In this document: positions 16,893-25,122 of the stretch, in pieces
Layout: each line of letters begins with the position of its first letter
How positions within the stretch are numbered: position 1 is the first letter of the stretch
DNA from: Trebonia kvetii
Lineage (GTDB): Bacteria; Actinomycetota; Actinomycetes; Streptosporangiales; Streptosporangiaceae
Assembly: GCF_007827045.1 (NCBI RefSeq)
Contig: NZ_RPFW01000006.1
Location: 496,001 to 560,000, forward strand
Direction of reading: 5' to 3'
Length of the DNA: 64,000 nucleotides
Translations under genes and position numbers: made by a program
The notes under the pieces: model-generated
Databases searched by the model: none
What the model saw: only the letters and a program-made list of their open reading frames with translations
What the model was told of the DNA's origin: nothing

Positions 16893-18176
16893 ATGTCGGT
16901 AAGCACCGAGGGCGCTAACGTCCCCGTCGGCCTCGTGCCGGAACCGGTTCCACCCGCGCTGCTCCGGGCCATGCAGCCCGCAGGCGCGGTCTTCGCGCTC
17001 GGCTGGACGATGGCCGAGCTGTTCGACCCCAGGCGACGGGTGAGCGACGCGATGCGCCAGCCGCCCTTCGACCCAGACACGCAACTGCCGCTGGTGGCGG
17101 ACCTGGAGGCGGATCCGAAGCTTGTCTTCCTCGCCGCCCAGCTTGCCGAGCTCCTGCAGTTCTTCCCCGGGCTGGCTGCCCCCCTCGCGCTTGTCACCGC
17201 GCAGACGGACAAGAAGAAGGCCGCGGTGGAGGCGGAGAACCTGGCCACGGCGACCGCGGCCGAGCAGGCCGACGACGTGGCCGCCATGCAGGCTGCCGCG
17301 GCGGCCGTCGTCGAGGCGCCCTTCTCCGAGACCGACCTGCTCGCCGCGGTCGCCGGCCTGAACCAGGCTATCCTCGACGAGTTCGCAGCCGATCCCGAGC
17401 GGCTCAGCGCCTACCAGCTCGGCCTCTCGCTCAGCGACCTCACCTGGGTGCCACGCGCCGAAGGTTCCGGCCTTGAGGCGCCGGCCGCCAGGCCAAGCGC
17501 GCTGTTCGGGCTCTTCTCCCGCACGCACCTGTCCACCGTGCAGACGCTGCTCAGCGGCGCAGGCCAGCAGCTTCCCGCCGGGTCGGCCACGATCGTGTCC
17601 AGGTCGCTCAGCAACTGGGCCGACTGGATCGACGTCAACACCGCGCGGATCGGTTCGGCGAACGCGGACGCCTGGTCGGAGAACGCGGGCACGGTGCTCG
17701 CGGCGCTACGCGTCCAAGGGTGGATCTGGCGGTCTGTGCTCACCGGCGATACTGGGGTCACCGTGCAGCCGAGCATGAGCGCCTGGGTACAGGCGGCCTC
17801 CTCGATGGTGCGGGCGGCGCGGCTGATAACCATCTCCATCCTGCGCCGGTTCTGGCCCATCGTGGTGATCGCGGTCGTCGCGCTCGGCGGGCTGCTCGCC
17901 CTGATCATCGCGAACCTCAGCGGCATCAGCCAGGTGTGGGCGTCCCTCTTCACCGTGGTCGCGATCCTCGGGTCCGGCGGCTACGGTCTGAGCAGCGGCG
18001 TCTCCCAGTCCTTCGCGGGGGTCGGCTACGACGTCTGGAACGCGGCCAAGACCGAGGCGTCGGCGTGGAGCATCACCTGGCTGCCCGCGATGAGCGCGAC
18101 TCCGGCCCAGCGGGCCGAACTGGACCGGCGCGGCGTCGCCGCCCCGCAGCTCAGGAAGAACCTGGACCTCGGGTAG
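16893..18176 (+). CDS. Hypothetical membrane protein, 427 aa
   Basis: The protein has a long, largely helical soluble N-terminal region (~310 residues) with an Ala/Glu/Lys-rich segment (TDKKKAAVEAENLATATA) that may form a coiled coil. Two adjacent membrane helices follow at about 325-345 (IVVIAVVALGGLLALIIANL) and 350-370 (SLFTVVAILGSGGYGL), then a cytoplasmic tail (MSATPAQRAELDRRG). Codon usage is typical of a real gene and the ATG matches the start of bias. I do not recognise the family. Its isolated position, with its own promoter region, gives no functional clue. Confidence 0.7.
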   Translation: MSVSTEGANVPVGLVPEPVPPALLRAMQPAGAVFALGWTMAELFDPRRRVSDAMRQPPFDPDTQLPLVADLEADPKLVFLAAQLAELLQFFPGLAAPLALVTAQTDKKKAAVEAENLATATAAEQADDVAAMQAAAAAVVEAPFSETDLLAAVAGLNQAILDEFAADPERLSAYQLGLSLSDLTWVPRAEGSGLEAPAARPSALFGLFSRTHLSTVQTLLSGAGQQLPAGSATIVSRSLSNWADWIDVNTARIGSANADAWSENAGTVLAALRVQGWIWRSVLTGDTGVTVQPSMSAWVQAASSMVRAARLITISILRRFWPIVVIAVVALGGLLALIIANLSGISQVWASLFTVVAILGSGGYGLSSGVSQSFAGVGYDVWNAAKTEASAWSITWLPAMSATPAQRAELDRRGVAAPQLRKNLDLG

Positions 18177-18243
18177 CAGCCGTTCTCTCCCGGCGCACTC
18201 CGCGGTCCTCGCTGATCCGGCCGGCGGCACTAACATCGGTGGC

Positions 18244-19047
18244 ATGCCGGACACCGACGACGCAGCCGCCAGCGAGGACACCAACGCCGCCATCTGGAAG
18301 TCGGACATCGGGGTAAATTTCTGGCGGTCGCGTAAGGACGACAGGGCACGGCGCGATGCCGAGCGCCGCGTCCTGATGGCCCAGCTGCTGCCGTTCGCCG
18401 GCGACGAGCCCTTCACGTTCGTGGACCTCGGCGCGGGCACGGGCGCCGCCGCGAGGACCATCCTCGACCACTACTCGGCCGCGCATGCCATCCTCGCCGA
18501 CTTCTCGCCGCAGATGATGGCGCAGGGCGAGACCGAGCTCGAGCCCTACGCCGGCCGCTACAGCTACGTGGAGTTCGACCTGACCGCGGCGGGCGACTGG
18601 CCCGCCGGCATCCCGGCGCGGGTGGACGCCGTGATCAGCTCGCTGTCCGTCCACCACCTCAACGACGAACGGAAGCAGTCGCTGTTCGCGGAGATCCACG
18701 CGCAGCTCGCGCCAGGCGGCTGGTACCTCAACTACGACCCGGTCAAGCCGCCGGACCCGGTGGTCGAGGAGGCGTGGCTGCGGGCCGGCGACCGGCGCGA
18801 TCCCGAGGCGCACCACCGGCGTCATCACATGAACGACGAGGAGAAGTTCCGCCACGCGAACCACGTCCGTTACATGATCCCGCTCGAACCGCAGGTCGGT
18901 TTTCTGCGCGCGGCGGGCTTCGAGGGCGTGGACGTGTTCTGGAAAGAACTGGACTTCGTCATATACGGCGGCCGCCGCCCGCTTCTCTCGGCGACAGCCT
19001 CGGGGGGGTCTGGGGGGGTCGTCCCCCCGGTGGCAGGCAGCGCCTGA
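18244..19047 (+). CDS. Class I SAM-dependent methyltransferase
   Basis: This 267-residue Rossmann-fold methyltransferase has motif I FVDLGAGTGAAART near residue 60, the acidic D at the end of beta-2 (ILADFSPQMM) and the post-motif SSLSVHHLNDERK. The C-terminal part (VRYMIPLEPQVGFLRAAGF, then VFWKELDFVIYGG) follows the usual layout of small-molecule methyltransferases. The last ~15 residues are Gly/Ser/Val-rich. The substrate is unknown. The neighbouring genes, a membrane protein and a CrtI-like oxidoreductase, do not obviously form a pathway with it. Confidence 0.88.
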   Translation: MPDTDDAAASEDTNAAIWKSDIGVNFWRSRKDDRARRDAERRVLMAQLLPFAGDEPFTFVDLGAGTGAAARTILDHYSAAHAILADFSPQMMAQGETELEPYAGRYSYVEFDLTAAGDWPAGIPARVDAVISSLSVHHLNDERKQSLFAEIHAQLAPGGWYLNYDPVKPPDPVVEEAWLRAGDRRDPEAHHRRHHMNDEEKFRHANHVRYMIPLEPQVGFLRAAGFEGVDVFWKELDFVIYGGRRPLLSATASGGSGGVVPPVAGSA

Positions 19048-19150
19048 CGCCAGGCGGCGTCCGCCACCACGCCTCCTGGTGTGGCCAGCACCCTGTCACG
19101 AGGTGCACCGGTGACGGTGTAATGCTCGTGTCGGGAAAGGACGTGCACTA

Positions 19151-20599
19151 GTGAGCGCAGCGGACGGATTTGACGCGGTTGTCGTCGGGTCGGGGCCGAA
19201 CGGGCTGATCGGCGCGGTCACGCTCGCCGAGGCCGGCCTCCGCGTGCTGCTCGTCGAGGCGGCCGAGGAGTTCGGCGGCGGCCTGCGCAGCGGGCAGCTG
19301 ACCGGGCTCGACGGGTTCACCCACGACTGGTGCGCCACCGTGCTGCCGCTGGCCAGGGCCTCGGCCGCGTTCCGCGACCTTGACCTGCCCGTCGAGTGGT
19401 CGTTCCCTGCGGTGCAGGCGGCGCACCCGCTCGACGGACAGCAGGCCGTCCTCGTGCACAGGGACGTGGCGCAGACCGCGGACGGACTCGGCTCGCGCCG
19501 GGACGCCCGCGCCTGGCGGGAGACCGTCGGCGCGGCGGCACGCGGCGGCTTCGGGCTCGCGGACAGCCTGCTCTCACCGCTGTCGGTGCCCCGGGCGCCG
19601 CTGCGGCTCGTCAGGTACGGGATGTTCGGCGGGCTGCCGGCGACCTTGCTCGCCCGGACGCTGTTCGGCGGCGAGCGCGGCCGTGCGGTGCTCGCGGGCA
19701 TGGCCGCGCATTCCATGGTCGACCTGCGCCGGCCGATCACCGGCGGGTACGGGCTGCTGCTCGCCGCGCTCGCGCACCAGGTGGGCTGGCCGGTCGTCAG
19801 GGGCGGCTCGGCGCGGCTCGCCGCGGCCCTCGTCACACGATTCGAAGAGCGCGGCGGCGTCGCGGAGACCGGGCGCCCGGTCAAGGACCTCGCCGACGTG
19901 CCGCGCGCGGGGATCATCCTGCTCGACCTGACGCCGCGGCAGGTTCTCGGCGTGTGCGGCGAGCGTCTTCCCGCCCGCTACGCGCGCGGCCTGCGCTCGT
20001 ACCGGTACGGGCCCGGCGTGTTCAAGATGGACTGGGCACTGTCCGGCCCGGTGCCGTGGCGCGACCCCGCGGTGGCGGGCGCGGCCACCGTCCATCTCGG
20101 CGGCACACTCGACGAGATCGCCCGCGGTGAGGCCGAGGTCGCGGCCGGACGGATACCGGAGCGTCCGTACGTCCTCGCAGTGCAGCCATGCGCCGCCGAC
20201 CCGTCACGCGCCCCGGACGGCCGCCACATCCTCTGGGCCTACTGTCATGTGCCCAACGGGTCGGCCGCCGACATGACCGCCGCGATCGAGAACCAGGTCG
20301 AGCGGTTCGCACCCGGCTTCCGCGACTTGATCATCGCGCGGACCTCGCACGACACCGCCGCCATGGAGCGGCACAACGAGAACCTGGTCGGCGGCGACAT
20401 CGCAGGCGGATACTCGGGCCTGTCGCAGTTCGTCAGCCGGCCGGTGCTGTCCGCGCACCCGTGGCGGACCCCGCTGCCCGGCGTGTACCTGTGCTCGGGT
20501 AGCACGCCGCCCGGCGCTGGCGTGCACGGCATGGGCGGTTATCACGCGGCCCGGCTGGCGCTCGCCGACCTAGGGATAAGGCCAGGCAGCCAGAAGTAG
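19151..20599 (+). CDS. FAD-dependent oxidoreductase of the phytoene desaturase (CrtI) superfamily
   Basis: The 482-residue product begins with a dinucleotide-binding site (FDAVVVGSGPNGLIGAVTLAEAG, followed by the acidic end LLVEAAEEFGG). It ends with the C-terminal FAD-contact block of the family (PGVYLCSGSTPPGAGVHGMGGYHAARLAL). This is the architecture of CrtI-like desaturases, oxidases and isomerases. Many actinobacterial members are not carotenoid enzymes, and no crtB or other carotenoid gene is seen nearby, so the substrate is open. Translation starts at GTG 19151, placing the Rossmann motif at residue ~8. It converges on the nitroreductase gene across a palindromic element. Confidence 0.87.
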   Translation: MSAADGFDAVVVGSGPNGLIGAVTLAEAGLRVLLVEAAEEFGGGLRSGQLTGLDGFTHDWCATVLPLARASAAFRDLDLPVEWSFPAVQAAHPLDGQQAVLVHRDVAQTADGLGSRRDARAWRETVGAAARGGFGLADSLLSPLSVPRAPLRLVRYGMFGGLPATLLARTLFGGERGRAVLAGMAAHSMVDLRRPITGGYGLLLAALAHQVGWPVVRGGSARLAAALVTRFEERGGVAETGRPVKDLADVPRAGIILLDLTPRQVLGVCGERLPARYARGLRSYRYGPGVFKMDWALSGPVPWRDPAVAGAATVHLGGTLDEIARGEAEVAAGRIPERPYVLAVQPCAADPSRAPDGRHILWAYCHVPNGSAADMTAAIENQVERFAPGFRDLIIARTSHDTAAMERHNENLVGGDIAGGYSGLSQFVSRPVLSAHPWRTPLPGVYLCSGSTPPGAGVHGMGGYHAARLALADLGIRPGSQK

Positions 20600-20601
20600 G
20601 C

Positions 20602-20646
20602 CGAACCCGTTTGGATGGAAGATCTAGATCATCCCGAACGGGTTCG
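20602..20646. repeat. Palindromic intergenic element / bidirectional terminator (copy 1)
   Basis: An inverted repeat with arms cgaacccgttt/aaacgggttcg-like ends (one mismatch plus partial inner pairing) lies between two convergent stop codons. Its reverse complement reads aacccgttcgggat at one end, shared with a second palindrome at 44934-44980. In this setting it could end transcription from both sides. Confidence 0.6.
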
Positions 20647-20663
20647 TGGCTCCGCCCGATCCC

Positions 20664-21179
20664 CTACCAGCTTCCGTGGCGGACGACCTCGTCGAAGGGG
20701 AGGCGATTCGGCTTGAGCACCGGGGTCAAGGGCCGGTCCGCCGGGTAGCCGAGGCCGATCATGAAGGCCACGTCGTGGTCGTCGGGGACGCCGAGTATCG
20801 CGCGGGCCGCCGCCTGGTCGCCGACCGAGGAGTGGCCGGTGCCGACGCCGAGGTCGGTCGCGGCGAGCATCATCGCGTATGTGGCCTGGCCGAGGTCGTA
20901 CTGGTCGACGACCTTCATGCGTTCGTCCTGCGGCTGCGGAATGACGAGCGCGATCGCGGCGGCGGCGCCCGCGATGTGCCGCGCGCCCTGCCAGACGGTC
21001 GACAGCTTCTGCAGCTGCTCCCGGTCGGTGACGACGATGAAGTTCCAGTGCTGCCGGTTGCTCGCCGAGGGTGCGCGCCAGCCGGCTTCGGCGATGCGGT
21101 CCAGGTCGGCGGCGGGGATCGGGTCCGTGCGGTAGGTCCGCACGTTGCGCCGGGCGCGGATGGCGTCCCAAGTCTCCAT
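20664..21179 (-). CDS. Nitroreductase family protein
   Basis: This 171-residue FMN-dependent oxidoreductase has the typical N-terminal RRNVRTYRTDPIPAADLDRI, an APSASNRQHWNFIVV flavin-binding block and a late ATDLGVGTGHSSVGDQ/IGLGYPAD region. ATG 21179 is backed by gaggag about 9 bases upstream. A longer open frame upstream (to 21428) does not look like nitroreductase. The family reduces nitroaromatics, quinones or flavins with NAD(P)H, so the natural substrate is unclear. It is divergent from the LigM-like gene and may share its control region. Confidence 0.88.
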   Translation of the reverse strand: METWDAIRARRNVRTYRTDPIPAADLDRIAEAGWRAPSASNRQHWNFIVVTDREQLQKLSTVWQGARHIAGAAAAIALVIPQPQDERMKVVDQYDLGQATYAMMLAATDLGVGTGHSSVGDQAAARAILGVPDDHDVAFMIGLGYPADRPLTPVLKPNRLPFDEVVRHGSW

Positions 21180-21527
21180 GTGTGACAGCTCCTCTGCTCG
21201 GTCATTGCCTAGCGACTCGATAGGCATACCGCATCGAGGGGCCGCGCGGCCAGCACGCGGCCTTTGTGGTCTGCCACGATCGTGAACTCGCCTGACGTCC
21301 AACCGGGGACCTGACCGGAGCCGGTTACCCGCCCTACCTGCGAGGTAGGCCTCCAAGAGAGGGCGTCCTCGGACTGTTGCCGGGAACCATAGGGCCGACC
21401 CAAATGTGGGTCCGCGCAACAGGGACAAGGTGCCCGACTAGGTACATCATGGTCATCGGGCCGTCGGCTGGACCCCGTACTGACTGGCCGAGACAGCACG
21501 TGGTAACGAGGAAGGTAGGCAAACCAT
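21180..21527. promoter_or_regulatory. Structured 348-bp divergent region upstream of the LigM-like gene
   Basis: No gene is seen in this gap. It contains several small hairpins, including a perfect 7-bp stem with a 3-nt loop at 21333-21349 (cctacct gcg aggtagg) and a gaccca/tgggtc hairpin near 21398-21413. The start of the LigM-like gene is preceded by gaggaagg at a workable distance. I could not match the leader to the THF, glycine, SAM or cobalamin riboswitch consensus by eye. Confidence 0.45.
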
Positions 21528-22931
21528 ATGACGCAGCGAAGCCTTGAGGATCTGCTGCAGACGGTGAACCCCGTCGAGCTGCTGCGGAACTCCCAGGAGG
21601 GCGCTTACGTCTATCCGGTCGTCCCAACCGAGTTCTCCAACTGGAAGGCCGAGCAGGTCGCGTGGCAGAAGACCGCGGTGCTGTTCGACCAGACGCACCA
21701 CATGGCGAACGTGTACATCAAGGGCCCGGACGCGCTGAAGCTGATCTCCCACCTCGGGATCAACACGTTCAAGAACTTCCCGCTGAACATGGCCAAGCAG
21801 TTCGTGCCGGTCACCTACAGCGGCCACGTGATCGGCGACGGCATCCTGTTCCACCTCGAGGAGAACGAGTACGAGTTCGTCGGCCGGGTGCCGACGGTGA
21901 ACTGGGTGCAGTTCCACGTCGAGACCGGCGACTGGAACGTCGAGCTCGTCCGTGACGACCGCTCGCCGTCGCGCCCGATGGGTCAGGCCGTCACCAGGAC
22001 CCAGTACCGCTTCCAGATCCAGGGCCCGAACGCCTCTGCGGTGATCGAGAAGCTGAACGGCGGCCCGATCGCGGACATCAAGTTCTTCCGCACCGACTAC
22101 ATCAACATCAAGGGCCGCAAGGTGCACGCGCTCCGCCACGGCATGTCCGGCCAGCCCGGCCTTGAGGTGTGGGGCCCGTACGAGGAGTACCTGGAGATCC
22201 GCGACGCGATCCTGGAGGCGGGCGCGGAGTTCGGCATCACGCCGGTCGGCTCCCGCGCGTATGCGTCCAACACCCTGGAGTCCGGCTGGATCCCGTCGCC
22301 GCTGCCCGCCATCTACACCGGCGATGACCTCAAGGCATACCGTGAGTGGCTGCCGGCGCAGGGCTACGAGGGCTTCGCGGGCACGCTCGGCGGCTCGTTC
22401 GTCTCCTCCAACATCGAGGACTACTACCTCACGCCCTACGAGCTCGGCTACGGGCACATGGTCAGGTTCGACCACGACTTCATCGGCCGCGAGGCGCTCG
22501 AGGCGCTCGACAAGCCGTCGCAGCGGCGCAAGGTGACGCTGGCGTGGAACGGCGAGGACGCGGGCCGCATCGCCGCCTCGCTGTTCATCGACGAGATCCC
22601 GGCCAAGGGCCTGGACGTGCCGATCTCGAACTACTCCTCGTCGAACTACGACGCGCTGCTGCTCGACGGCAAGGTGGTCGGCCTGTCGCTGTTCACCGGC
22701 TACAGCCACAACGAGCGCAAGGAGCTGTCGCTCGGCATCATCGACCCGTCGATCGACGTCGGCACCGAGGTCACGCTGGTCTGGGGCGAGCCGGACGGCG
22801 GCTCGCAGAAGGCGTCGGTCGAGCGGCCGCACAAGCAGGTCGAGGTGCGCGCCACCGTCTCGCCCGTGCCGTACTCCAGCGAGGCCCGCGAGCACTACGC
22901 GGAAGGCTGGCGGGTGGTCGGCCGCGCCTAG
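21528..22931 (+). CDS. LigM-type tetrahydrofolate-dependent O-demethylase (GcvT-like fold)
   Basis: This 467-residue protein is close in length and layout to LigM/DesA-type enzymes, which move a methyl group from vanillate, 3-O-methylgallate or syringate to tetrahydrofolate. The GcvT-like aminomethyltransferase core is visible (WQKTAVLFDQTHHMANVYIKG, ALKLISHLGINTF, GFAGTLGGSFVS, then DFIGREALEALDKPSQRRKV). No separate glycine-cleavage genes are nearby, consistent with a demethylase and not a glycine cleavage T protein. Some homologues demethylate other small molecules, so the substrate is inferred. Its stop codon overlaps the stop of the convergent CHAD gene. A long structured region separates it from the divergent nitroreductase. 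Confidence 0.85.
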   Translation: MTQRSLEDLLQTVNPVELLRNSQEGAYVYPVVPTEFSNWKAEQVAWQKTAVLFDQTHHMANVYIKGPDALKLISHLGINTFKNFPLNMAKQFVPVTYSGHVIGDGILFHLEENEYEFVGRVPTVNWVQFHVETGDWNVELVRDDRSPSRPMGQAVTRTQYRFQIQGPNASAVIEKLNGGPIADIKFFRTDYINIKGRKVHALRHGMSGQPGLEVWGPYEEYLEIRDAILEAGAEFGITPVGSRAYASNTLESGWIPSPLPAIYTGDDLKAYREWLPAQGYEGFAGTLGGSFVSSNIEDYYLTPYELGYGHMVRFDHDFIGREALEALDKPSQRRKVTLAWNGEDAGRIAASLFIDEIPAKGLDVPISNYSSSNYDALLLDGKVVGLSLFTGYSHNERKELSLGIIDPSIDVGTEVTLVWGEPDGGSQKASVERPHKQVEVRATVSPVPYSSEAREHYAEGWRVVGRA

Positions 22932-23929
22932 AGACGCGACTTCCAGGCGCGCCGCCACACGCGGCGCGCCTGGGTCCGTGCGTCGAGGGCCTGATGATGC
23001 GCGCGCTCGTGCAGCAGGCCGAAGCTGAAGGCGTTCTCGCCCGCCAGGTGCGCCTGTATGCCGATGTCGCGGGCAACCGCCCTGGCGAGCACCGCGTCCT
23101 GGTGGTCGCCGAGTACGGACTGCACGTTTTTCATCCGCTTGACGGACCGGTGCGCCTTCTTGCCGCGCTTCTTGCCGAGCGCGGGCTCGGCGACCTCCGC
23201 GGCGTAGCGTGCGCGCTTGGCCGCCTTGCGCGTCTCGTGCACCGCGACCTCGCGTGGCCGGCCGGCCGGCGCGCGGCGGGCACGGCGCATGCGGCGGTTC
23301 GCCCGCCGGGTGGCGCTCCGCACGGCGCGCGTGAGCACCGTACCCGCGGGTTCTGCCGCCTCCGGGGTGAGCGGCGGGCTGTCGAGCAGCCGGCCGAGTT
23401 CTGCGCGCAGCTCGCGGTACCGCTCGGAGTCGAGTGCCTCGAGCACTTCCCTGCGCGCGTTCGCCTCGATCGGTGCGAAGTGGATGGTGATCCGCGCCTG
23501 CGCGGGACCGAGCACGAGCTCTGTCGGCACCGCGGCGAGCCCTGCATGCAGGTTGTCGGCGAGCACCTCGGCGTCGCGGGCCTCGCCGAGCACCCCGCCG
23601 AGCCACTTCAGCTCACCTTGCAGGTGCCTGGTGTCGGGCTCCCTGAGGATCGTCGGGTAGGCCTGGAGGACCGCGCGCAGCCGGCGGGCTGTCACGCGCA
23701 TCTGGTGCACGGCGTCCGGCTTTTCCCTGCGCACGGCCAAGTCGAGTGCGGTGAGCCGGGCGGTGTTGGCGTCCAGATAGGCGAGCACTACCTCGCCGGC
23801 CGGCGAGTTCTTCGTGAACCGCCTGCGCCGGGCCGGCCGCCAGCCGGCGGCGACCCGCTCAGGTGCTGGTGTCATGCGCGTCTCAGGTGCTGGTGTCATG
23901 CGCGTCGTTGTCGTGTTGAGCGTTCCCAT
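22928..23929 (-). CDS. CHAD domain protein
   Basis: This 333-residue, strongly basic helical protein carries a CHAD domain (conserved histidine alpha-helical domain): VHQMRVTARRLRAVLQAYPT in the first half and VHETRKAAKRARYAAEVAEP in the second, with the paired conserved histidines and many Arg/Lys. CHAD proteins bind inorganic polyphosphate and associate with polyphosphate granules. No CYTH domain is fused here. The start is uncertain because the 5' end contains a 24-bp tandem duplication that copies an in-frame ATG (MTPAPETR then MTPAPERV). It is tail to tail with the LigM-like gene, with overlapping stop codons. Confidence 0.88.
   Translation of the reverse strand: MGTLNTTTTRMTPAPETRMTPAPERVAAGWRPARRRRFTKNSPAGEVVLAYLDANTARLTALDLAVRREKPDAVHQMRVTARRLRAVLQAYPTILREPDTRHLQGELKWLGGVLGEARDAEVLADNLHAGLAAVPTELVLGPAQARITIHFAPIEANARREVLEALDSERYRELRAELGRLLDSPPLTPEAAEPAGTVLTRAVRSATRRANRRMRRARRAPAGRPREVAVHETRKAAKRARYAAEVAEPALGKKRGKKAHRSVKRMKNVQSVLGDHQDAVLARAVARDIGIQAHLAGENAFSFGLLHERAHHQALDARTQARRVWRRAWKSRL
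23860..23907 (-). repeat. 24-bp tandem duplication at the CHAD gene start
   Basis: Two perfect head-to-tail copies of a 24-bp unit (tcaggtgctggtgtcatgcg plus cgtc) lie at 23860-23883 and 23884-23907. The duplication is in frame and provides two alternative ATG codons for the minus-strand CHAD gene. Confidence 0.9.
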
Positions 23930-24005
23930 TGGCCGCGCCTACCCATCGTTTTACTGCTGACACCCCGGGGTAGCTCAGCAATTCGGCAACCGGGAGGTGG
24001 TCAGT

Positions 24006-24485
24006 GTGGGGGCAGGCGAGGCCGGGGAGTCGCGCGACGAGACTGTCGCCCAGCGCGACGACCGCAATACCGCCGAACTGATACAGGAACTGCGGGTGGT
24101 GGGGCTCGGAGTGCAGGTGCTCTTCGGCTTCCTCCTTTCGCTGCCGTTTACCGCCAGGTTCACGAAGCTCACCGCGGGCCAGCGGGACCTTTACCTGGCA
24201 TGCGTTGTCCTCGCCGCGGTGGCGACCGTCCTGCTGATCGCGCCGGTCGCCTACCACCGGCTGGTCTTCCGTCAGGGCATGAAGGAGCGCCTGGTGCGGT
24301 TCGCCAACGGCGTGGCGATACTTGGGCTGGCCGCCGTCGGAGGGGCGGTGCTCACCGCGGTGCTGCTCGTGACGTGGTACGTCGGCGGCGCGCTGGCGGG
24401 CGCCGTCATCACGGCGCTGACCGCCCTCGTGCTCTGCTGTCTGTGGTTCGCCGTTCCGCTCGCGAGCCGCCAGCTGCTCCGCTGA
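24006..24485 (+). CDS. DUF6328 family membrane protein
   Basis: The 159-residue product has a polar N-terminus with the family's signature (TAELIQELRVVGLGVQVLFGFLLSLPF) and four membrane helices (LFGFLLSLPF, LYLACVVLAAVATVLLIAPVAY, ILGLAAVGGAVLTAVLLVTW, GAVITALTALVLCCLWFAV). Between helices 2 and 3 is a conserved basic/His patch (YHRLVFRQGMKERLVRFAN). GTG 24006 is chosen because gggagg at 23992-23997 sits 8 bases upstream; the GTG at 23997 lies inside that site. The function of the family is unknown. The gene is next to another membrane protein but likely has its own promoter. Confidence 0.78.
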   Translation: MGAGEAGESRDETVAQRDDRNTAELIQELRVVGLGVQVLFGFLLSLPFTARFTKLTAGQRDLYLACVVLAAVATVLLIAPVAYHRLVFRQGMKERLVRFANGVAILGLAAVGGAVLTAVLLVTWYVGGALAGAVITALTALVLCCLWFAVPLASRQLLR

Positions 24486-24639
24486 GTCCGGGCGGGCGGC
24501 ACGGGCGCGGACGATGAAGGTTTCCGCAGAAAGCTTCGGGTTTCCTCTGAGGTTGAACCAGGGTGCGCGTTGCAGCGTTCAGAAGGGTGTCCCTGACATC
24601 TAGGGTGACCGCCATTCGCGGTCGGCGAGGAGGCGGAAC

Positions 24640-25122
24640 TTGTCAGGAGAAACGGTGTACCGAGACAGGCCCTGGTGGCTTGACGTGCTGCTGCGCGGGC
24701 CGTCGGCTCTCGCGTCAGCCCCCGGCCGTGCAATCGTCACGCTGTTGATCGCCGGCGGCGCCGCCTGCACCGTGTACTCGGGATACATCCACCTGTACCT
24801 GTGGGGCAGGCAGCAGTTTCCCTACCGGGACATCCCGACCATCGGTCCGCTCTTCCTCATCCAGGGCATTGTCGCGATCCTCATCGGGCTGCTTGTCATC
24901 ATCATCCGGCGCCTCGGCGCGGTCCTTGTCGGCGCGGGCCTCCTTGTCGCCTCTGTCGCTGCCCTCGTCATCGATGTCGAGGTCGGCATGTTCGGGTTCA
25001 AGGACAGCTGGTCCGTCCCCTACGTGAAGACCACGCTCTACGAGGAGATCGTCGGCGCGGTGCTGCTGCTCGTCGCCGCGGGCGCGATCGCCTGGTCCGG
25101 CGGTTCCGGCCGGCGCGGCTGA
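24640..25122 (+). CDS. Hypothetical four-helix membrane protein, 160 aa
   Basis: The protein has four predicted membrane helices (AIVTLLIAGGAACTVYSGYI, FLIQGIVAILIGLLVIIIR, AVLVGAGLLVASVAALVI, IVGAVLLLVAAGAIAW) and a short extracytoplasmic loop containing WSVPYVKTTLYEE. The TTG start is supported by gaggagg eight bases upstream. The last 85 bp overlap, tail to tail, the 3' end of the convergent RyR-domain gene, so the two transcripts could interfere with one another. I do not recognise the family. Confidence 0.75.
   Translation: MSGETVYRDRPWWLDVLLRGPSALASAPGRAIVTLLIAGGAACTVYSGYIHLYLWGRQQFPYRDIPTIGPLFLIQGIVAILIGLLVIIIRRLGAVLVGAGLLVASVAALVIDVEVGMFGFKDSWSVPYVKTTLYEEIVGAVLLLVAAGAIAWSGGSGRRG

Noticed and set aside
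21180..21527. THF, glycine, SAM or cobalamin riboswitch
   Set aside because: Hairpins are present, but no conserved aptamer core could be matched by eye; left as an unassigned leader.
21453..23606. 717-codon minus-strand open frame over the LigM-like gene
   Set aside because: It is antisense to clear LigM and in a shadow frame of the CHAD gene, Val/Arg/Asp-rich, with no recognisable domain.
22346..24517. 723-codon plus-strand open frame
   Set aside because: Overlaps LigM-like, CHAD and DUF6328 genes in non-coding phases; the sequence is Arg/Gly low complexity.
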